A stretch of 64,000 nucleotides of DNA from positions 186,001 through 250,000 of the forward strand of contig QEYB01001497.1 in NCBI GenBank assembly GCA_017562135.1. The letters run 5' to 3'. A model generated the notes under the pieces. That model worked only from the letters and a program-made list of their open reading frames with translations, was not told where the DNA came from and made no database searches. Shown piece by piece: positions 52,801 through 61,800 of the stretch. The translations under genes were made by a program, and so were the position numbers. Source of the stretch: Dipylidium caninum (lineage: Eukaryota > Platyhelminthes > Cestoda > Cyclophyllidea > Dipylidiidae). How positions within the stretch are numbered: position 1 is the first letter of the stretch; each line of letters opens with the position of its first letter.

Positions 52801-55800
52801 CTCTGGCCACCTACGAGCATACTCGATTAGCCGTCTTATTTGCATAGAATAATCCTACACATCGGCATTATAATCTCCACAATTTTCTGATTTTGGCTTA
52901 CTCTCGTACTCTCTCGGCATTCCTTTCACACACACACACGCAGCCGGCTGTTTATGGTCTCCTCGTGTCCGCCTCGTCACTACTCAACGCATTTTTATAC
53001 ATTAACAAGGGGGAGTAGAATCACTCTTCCCCGACACCATTTATTTTAATGCGATATGCATGGGATGGGATAAATTCTAACACACACACCCACACACACA
53101 CAAAAAGAGAAGGGGAGTGTAGTTAGCCCACCCATGCACACACGGACGGTTTGGCGATGCGGTCTACTGAATTGCATTTAATTTCTTCTCCATCTACTCT
53201 GACCGTATAATTTTTCACACGTGTAAAGTCCTTTTCTTTCCTCCTTACTGAACAAATTCACATGTGAAGTTTTGTTTCTCGATGATAAACAACTTCTCTA
53301 TCGTGTGTTCTTTCTTCACGTGCATTTGGCTATCGAGTCACCGGTTGGACGCCCTTTTGTAACTCCCAGAAGCCTAATTAAACGAGTCATTATTCCATGC
53401 GACAGAAGTACAACATCAGGCAATTAGACCTTTTTGGAAGGAAGCGAATATTGAGGGGAATACCGCGATGATGATGATGATGATAATAATAATAATAAAG
53501 ATGAAGGCAGGAAGGAGGTGGAGCGTTGGAGTTGAAGTTGGAGCGGTGGTTTAATGCTCCACGGTCTCGAAGACACTTTTGCGTGATTGAAGAACGACCT
53601 GCGCTCCACCTGTCAGCGGTAGCATTTGAGTTTTAAGAAATGCGAGTTCGTCCAATGGGTAGAGGGGAATCATAGGATGAAATGGCAGCACATTGTGCCA
53701 CTCACTCGCCTTGAGCTACTCGAATCACGCAAAAGTGCCACTTGTTGTTGTAAATCTGCCTGAACAGTGGTGATTGAAAGGGTTCAAGCTTGTCTAACCT
53801 CGGCCCCACCCTCTGCGCCCCGCCCTCCCCTCCCCCCATGGCGCCCATTCCCCTCCACGTCTCCTCACTCTGTGGCCTTCGCCTCAGGACGGCGCCATCT
53901 GTGCCAGGCACCGGCACCAGGCGCCAAGCACTTCTGGTGTCTCTCCAGCCTGTCAGTGTCGGATTGGACTTGGATGTTGCTTGGAGGAGCCTGCGCGGAG
54001 GTGACGATGCCACTGAACTGTTGGTAGGCACGCCAGTGGGCGTTGTGTTGGACAGTCGGGGTGGTGAATTCCAAGCTGGAGGCGGTGGCGAAGGTTATTC
54101 ACGTCCGTGGTGATAGTGGAGGCTGTGGAGGCTAAATTGAAGCATGTCGACTGTCCTAACAACTGGAAAAATAAGCTTGAATGGCAACTTTGTTAGTCTC
54201 AACCGTCGACAGGGCAACATTTCCCGACTGTTCGACGTTGTCTATGTTCTACTCACTCACTGGCACTGCCTCCGCCCTCCACCCTGTCTCACTTCTACGC
54301 TTCCATTTCGCTCCTCGCCGGAGTCCTGAATTCTAACCTGAAGCCTCATTATTTGTCGTCCACCTTGGAGTTCCTCCGTTGAATGGCGGCGGTAGAAGAA
54401 GTTATTCACGCTCACGGTAATAACGGAGGCTGTGGCGGCTAAACTTAAGGATGTCGACAGCCCTAACAACTGGAACTATGAACTCGAGTCTGTAATCCGC
54501 ATTTCAGAGTCTAAACTGCCCAGTCAATTCCAAACTTTCCTACCGGATTCGAAATAGCTTCCGTTATGACTCCCTCCCCACTTTCCCACTTGTTAATTTC
54601 AGGCCTTTAGGATTACCAGTTTAACATATTTTTGGGCAGGATTTCGAGCATTGTGAACAAATCAAGTTGTGTTTGACAGGTGAATTGGTGAACCGATTTC
54701 CTTTTCATCGGCCCCCCTTCTCCCTACAGGGAGTGAGAACGCAGCCATGGAGAACCAGGTGGCGAAGAAGGGGAGGGAACTCAAATCCTGCCACCTTAGA
54801 TCGGAGCAGCTCACCACCAAACTGGAGATCATCCGCAGATGGTGCGAATGGCTCACCCAACCGCCGGGCGGCCCAGCATCTCGGCCTGACCGCGGCCCCG
54901 CTTTCGAGGCTAATGAGGTGAGCCTCCACCCCCGTGTTTTACCCGACTGACACTCAAGTCACTCCAAGTGTCTTCTACTGTCAAACAGGAGAGTTTCGCA
55001 ACTTTTTTTCCAGACCTCCAGATCTCTTTCGTCGCCCATTTTACTGCGTAACCGAATAAATTTTGACTGCTTTAAGACCAAAATCGCGTAAATTCATTCG
55101 ATTACCTCGTGAAAGAGGAGTCTGAGGTTGCCTATGATAATCGTTGATGGACGAGTCAAGTTCCCCATTCCTCCTAATCTTCTCACACTAACTTTAACAC
55201 ATTTTTGTCTTTCTCTCCCCTCCCTTTCCTTTTTTTATCTGTCGAAATGGAGAAAAAAAGTACACTCTCCTGTCGCCTCGCCGTCAAACGTCTCGGTCGA
55301 ATGATATTTCATGTGCTCCATCGGCGCCTACTCACTTGTCATTCTATTAAATCAGAAATGTGTAAATCTATGGCCTTCTTGCATGCTTCTCCCCCCAAGT
55401 CGGGTGTTCTCCCTCGTCTGGCCGGTCGGTGTGGCTGCAACTGCCTGGATCCAGGGCCGGAGGTTGCAGTTTGCCAACTTCTCCACAACTTCCTATCTTA
55501 CTTTTGCGCCGAGTCAGCGGCTGAAATGATACACGAGTCGTTTAACTCCCGGACGCTGTGGGTGAAACACCAGGCTCCTCATGACCCTGGCAAGCTTCCT
55601 TCATTCACCCATTCCCTTTTGCTTCTTATCCTCCCTTACTCCTCCTCCTCCCGGCTCCTCCTCCATCTCGACTCCTCCTCGTCCTCGGCTCCACCTCCTT
55701 TGTCCTGCTTGGAGATGTTAAACTACATCCGTCACCTTGAGCTGGGGGAGAGTGAAGAAGAAAGTCTATTATCTACTGACACACTACATCATCATTATAC

Positions 55801-58800
55801 CCGACATCTAAATTTATAATCCTCTATTGCCTAGTCTTACTGCGTACATCCACTATTCTGTTTCCTCTGTTTTTCGCCTTGTGTTAAAATTAAATGAGCA
55901 ATTAGGAGGGGCAATAACAGAACCTACCTCTAATTTAAATAGGATACAACACGATGGAAGGGGGCATTTGATGAATTGTGCCGATTAGATCGAATTATTG
56001 GGAGTTTGCGCACCCAACGACGCTCCCATCCCACGGTGCCGAGGCTGACGGCTACCAAACCGCCAGTTCAATCTCCTCCCTCCGATCTTCCACCCAAACC
56101 ATCCATTGAACGGTACGTCTTCAACTATGAAACGGGAGTTTTTGTTTAGTCTCTCTTCAGCTGCGACTGAGCGACAGGCACCAGAAGAGAATTTTTATTT
56201 ATAAATGTTAAAGGTAGTCTTTTTACTCATTTTCTGTAAAGTTTTTATCCCGTTTTCATTTGACTATTTGCGAAAAGTGAGTCTTAACGCAGCTGAACAA
56301 GCTTCGATGGATCGGCGATGGGTACACCGAAAAGTTTCATGGCCTTCAACCAGGCGTAACACTCAATGTAGACGTAATCACTTTGACAGTCGACATTGTC
56401 GTGACTTTGGCCATTTACAAGAATTTTCTTAACAAGGAGGCTAATTAATGGCCTGTCTTACTGTCAACGCAGGTCTTCTCTCTCCCTGTATGACAAAAGT
56501 ATTCCATTGGCCAAATTGAGCTCACCTGTCAAAAGGTGACATTGTCGGTGACCGAGACCACATGCCACCCGAATACTTTGTCCATGCTTGAGACGGCACT
56601 TACAGAAATCCACAGTGGATGGAGGAAATTCTTGAACCCATAGTTCTAATTTCATCTCCGCCTTGTTGGGATTTTGCACTTTCAATTTCCGGTGAAATTG
56701 ACTGATCTGAAGGCGATTAAAACAAAGCTGAATGGGGAAAAAAGAGTCATGAAAACGCCATTGCCTCTCCGCCCACTGGCCATTAGTATTAGCCGAGTAG
56801 GGCTTGGCTAATTACACCTCCAATGTTGGTGGAATCTTGCCTCTCTCTCTCCCTCTGCCTCTGCCTCCCTCTCTCTCTCTGCAAATTGAATTCTCTTTTG
56901 GCAACCACTCCGCTTGTATCAAATATCACTCTAATTGCATTTTCATCTCACTTTGCGCCCACACCTGACATTCCTACGCGAGTGAAACTAATCGCTCGGA
57001 TTTTTTGTCCCCGTGGGGAGGAGGCCACTCGAGGCGACTAAGTGGGTTCCGGTAATATTTGGCCATGTCAATGAGGGGGTCGGACAGACTTGGCGCCGCC
57101 TCCTGCCACATTTGGAGGAGTGTGGAGCCCGACCGAGGAGGTCTCTACTACCTCCGCTTACTTCTGGCGCCTCGTGCTTAGTTGGTTTACATTCATGTGG
57201 TAAAATTTGCTTGCTGCTGGTATTGAAACAGCCGCGGTTGAATGGATTGACTTCTTCGTCACTTTCTCTTCGTCGAATGCACGAGACGTGAGTGGAGCCA
57301 CAGAGTGGAAAGAGACTTGAAGCGGGTACAAACTGCTACAGTATCGCATTGTCAATTTGGGTTTTCTCTTTGATAAGCTCTTCCGTTGGAGGAGACTTTC
57401 ACTCCAGCAGCACCTCGTCTCTCAAAAGAAAGTACGGTTGATTTAATGACTCTCCTGTTGCGATCTGATCTCTCTACAAGACGTACTTGATGCCCACTTC
57501 CCGAGGAAATGGGATTGAAAAGTTGAAAATTACAGTCCACTGGTCTTTTGCAGGAACATTTTTCCTCTTCTCACCCTTCAACTTACCGCGTCACACATAT
57601 GTGACACATGGATTTAGGTAGGATAAATCTACTCCAGCGTAAATACAAAACAAAAATGTGAGTCTCGCATTACCCAACACCCATTCTTCTACTCCCCTGT
57701 GACCAAGTGAACCAGACAAGCATGACTAGACGCGGCGGAGGTTGCTTCTCACAATTGCAGCAAGTTGTCCAAAGCCCAGACCAGATCCTCCACGTCACGG
57801 ACAGTCGGAGCCTGTTTTCGTATGCGCGTGTATTAGATGAATGGTGATGGAGGGTGGGAAGAGGATTGTGTGTGTGTGTGTGTATGAGGGAGGGAAAGAA
57901 GAAGCGATAGGATCTGCATTTTAGCATGACTTTGAATGCGCTCATTCGAGGGCGGCTGATGCATCGGAGGCGATAAGGCGGAGGCAGGGTGTGGAGCGAG
58001 AGAGCGAGGGAGAGAGGACGAGGACGAGGGCGAGGGAGCGAGGAGTAGCGCGTGTGGATGGTGATAAAACTTTATACCGATTGAGCTTTCATGCGGATTT
58101 TTATGTGGCATGACCAGCAGCTCTGGAAAAATACTGTTGGCGCTAATAATACACACGAGGGCGCTGGCTTGACTGTCAGCCTTCTAATTGATGGAAGACG
58201 CGGAGTAACCATCAACGCCGGCTCTACGCTGACACTGCGAGAGTGTCTCTTCTGCTCAAGTGGACATTCACTCCTCCACAGGGTTGACTCGACCTTTCCT
58301 GTCCCCGTTTAGCGAGGCGAGAAGACGCCGGTCTGCTTCGGTTGCCTCGGTCGTCTGCCTGAATCCGACCAATTAAATTATATCGGCGTGAATCACCTCT
58401 TTCAAGCCGTTGATACGATTTGAGTCACCCACCTCAATCCTCGGGTGGGATGGGGACTGGAAAGCCTTCAGACTCGCAGTAGTCTCCCCCATTGCCTCAA
58501 TCTCGTCGATATTTTTCAGGCAAAATCGGATGTAGGGGCTAGGAAGTGACCGGACTCTCGTAGCCTCGAAAGATTATGATTAAACCTCCTTCCTGCTCCA
58601 CCTCGGCTACTTCTCTTCACTCTACTTGGCTCCTCCTCCTCCCCAGATCCTCTTCTTCCTCATCTCCTTCTCCTCCTTCCCGGTTCCTCCTCGCCTCCTT
58701 CCCAGCTCCTCCTTCTATTTTCATCGCCTCCTTTCCTGGGTCATTTTGTTTCCTCTTCTGCATTATTTGTCGACTACCTTCGGTGGAACGTGAGCCCTTT

Positions 58801-61800
58801 TTTATTTGGATTCGATCTCAGGAGTGCCAATCACAGCTCTGTCGAAGGCTTGACCATAATTTCTTCCCTCTAATCACCAACATTGTTATGGCTTCACCGA
58901 AATATTCTCAATTCTTACATGAGCAATCCCCACTTGTTCGAGCAGACTCGGTTTTATCACTTCTTCGCGGTTTGGAGTCTTGTAGTTGAGTGCCGCCTCT
59001 TCTATACGCACTAAAAGTCAGTTTGTGGACAACTTCAGCTCTCCTCTTGCATTCTCGTCTATCGAGAAGATATTTTGATCTGTCAACCTTCAGTAATCGT
59101 CTCTAGCGCTCTACAACATGGATTCGAAGTTGAGAAGAGCAGAAGAAAACTCGCTTTGCTGGAAATGGCACATTTAAGTCAGCCGGTCTGTCAGCCAACA
59201 AAATTTTCGTGTTGGAAGCATACAATCTTGCGACAGCGAAGACAAGCAACTCCTCGAGAAGCAGACCATCGCGTCACTGTTTAAACCCACAGCATCTGAG
59301 CCCTTTTGTCCATGACATCCGTCTTATCACCGCTTCTCTCTTCCCTCCCTCACGGAAGCCGGTCTCAAGTGCGCATTCCCACTTCCACTTCCTTTCTACG
59401 AGCTTTTTCTGAATTCCCAAGTGTCTGCACGTCTCTTCTTTACAGAATAGACTTGAACAGAATAAGAGCGAGGAGGCTTTACCGCCTTCAACTCCATACT
59501 GGCGCAAGACTACGATCAAAGTCTGGTAACACGACGTCTTTTCCCTCCCTATCGCCTCATCCCCATTCCGAAGATCCCTCTGTAATGACCGCATAACAAA
59601 GCACTCTAAGGTCTGTTTCCACTCTGGGTTTTATTTGCCCTGGTGCGTTATTTGCCCTGGTGCGGAAAGAGGTCTTTGGAAAGATCGCCGTTGGAAGCGG
59701 AAAAGAACTTGGATAACCCTCCTTTTGCATTTCTGCTTAGATCCCTAAAAAGATGCCGCTCGTACACGCATGTCCTTCTTCTTAACCCCAACTTTTTTCC
59801 TGGACTCGTAATGAGAATAAGGCAAAAGTACAGGCACTGGAAAGTAGAAAGTTCACCCGGTTAACTGCACAGTAAAACAAATGCCACAGCAATTGCCCTG
59901 CTGTGTCTCTTTAACAGTGTAAATTCGCCCGATTATGTGATGTGTTACTCTCCGTCTACTCCTCGTCTCCTTCTTTTCCCCCTCCTCTCGTCCTCTTCTC
60001 CTCCAGCGCCCCCTTCTCGTCCTCCTCCACCTCGTCGTTGTCGTCCTTCTCAGCCTCCTCGCCCCTCTCCTAGTCCTCCTCTTCTACTCCTCCTCCGCCG
60101 CTTTCCCCCTCTTCGTTCCACTGCTTGTGGTGTCTAAAGTGAACAACTATTCTTGGTTTATTTCCATCATCCCCTCGGCCTCACTACACCGTTTCGAGAG
60201 ACTTTACAATCAACCTCAGCGTCTATTGCTTTGTAAAATGTTTTTGGGGATACCTTGACCAGTCCTGAATCCTTCTACTTTTGCATAATCCTCTCGACTC
60301 AAGAACATCCGGATAAATTTAATTAACACACGAGAAAGAGTTGGACGATACACACACTTGTCCATTCAATTTGTCAATTTAACAAGGGTGCTTTTGTGCT
60401 GTCACTTTTAGATCCGGTCGACATTCGAGTGCGGGCACGCAGAAACGCGATTTCACGCCTGTGCCTTCGCCCCGTCTCAATCGTTCCGCCTCGGCACCGA
60501 TTGACAAGGAGCTTCCCGCCCCCGCCGTCGACGATGGTATCACCACGCTTCCGCCTCCACCACCGCGACCACCGCTGCCCTCTCCCAGTCCTACCCTCCA
60601 CAGGGCACGTTTCGCCTCACGTAAGGAGATTACCGCCACCTACCTCACTCCGTCCCATTGGCGCAATGAACACACCGACGAGTATAAGCGCAACGCCAGT
60701 GAGAAACTTCAAGCTCAACTCGCCTCCCAGCGGTTACAGAGTATTGAAGCTCTCCTGCCCGAGGCTAGGCGTCTCTCCGTCACAGAGGCACCGACTGGCG
60801 TGCCTGAAATGGCTGTCCCCTACTTTGAAAGAGACTCAGCTTCCACTGCTTCCTCCAGCAGCTCTCTCGAGACTCTGAAGCCGGCTGGAAAAGTGGCTGG
60901 AGGCAATGGATCAAGTGTTATTGAAGGCAGTGAGGATAGCGCAATTGCGGACACCGAAGGTTCGCCAATTGTCAGTCAAGAGTCGCCCAAGAAGGTGGGA
61001 GGGCAGGCAAGGGATGACTTTGGCAAGAAGGCGATTCTTCGAAAGGCTGTGGAGACTAGCGAAGAGGAGGAGGAGGAGGAAGAAGAAGAAGAAGAAGAGA
61101 TGAACGAGAAGAGGCAAGTGGAGGATGAGGTTGAAGAGGTGAAAGAACGGGTGAGGGAGGAAGTGAAGGCGGGCTCGCCAAAAACCGGAGTTCGTTTCCA
61201 TCCTCTGGCTTTGCTTCTCGACGCTGCTTTGGAGGGTGACCTGGCTCTAATCAAAAGAGCCGCTGCAGAGGTTAGTACATAGGTTTTTTTTATCCACGCC
61301 ATAACAATGAGGTGTTTTTTGTTCTGGATCCTTCTTTTCGACTGTCCAATTTCCGCTTTGTCGTTCATTTGCCTCGTGGACGCTCCCAATGAAGTCCGCC
61401 CGCCGTTGAGTCGCATCGCTCGTACCACAGTGTGCACGAAAAGTAGAGTTCGGCCACTTTTTCCCGAGACCCGTCCACCCCTTTGCCTTGATTTTTAACC
61501 ACGACGTAGAGTTGAGTTGACTGAAAAGGCTTTTTTTTTGCGGGAGACGCCGACACTTAGTGTCCTGCCTGTCAAAAATCCTCACTTCGGAAAACCGCCT
61601 GCGATTTCATTTCCATCGTGTCGTCAAAGGGTATTGCGTTGTCATGCGGCGAAGCCATTCCCCGGAACGAACTGCCACCGTTCAATAGACGAGGTACGTA
61701 CCTGCTGCTACAACGCCCGAATTACGTAGTCGTAACGCGTTTAGCTTACGGCTGTCAGTGACGCCACACGGAAAAAATCCACCGACTTTCATCTCTCCAC

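Larger units (their letters stand above)
47889..54729 (+). other. ASPP intron 4 (6.8 kb), repeat-rich
   Basis: It joins a phase-1 donor at 47889 to an acceptor at 54729. It carries both copies of the ~860-bp element, a partial third copy, one palindrome (51721) and CA/GT tracts near 52.9-53.1 kb. The open frame 50201-50692 (163 codons, starting ATG) has no recognised domain and is probably spurious. Confidence 0.5.

Noticed and set aside
59937..60137. Pro/Ser-rich frame before ASPP exon 7
   Set aside because: A TCC/CTC tract in intron 6; the exon begins at 60412 after a clear acceptor in the right phase.
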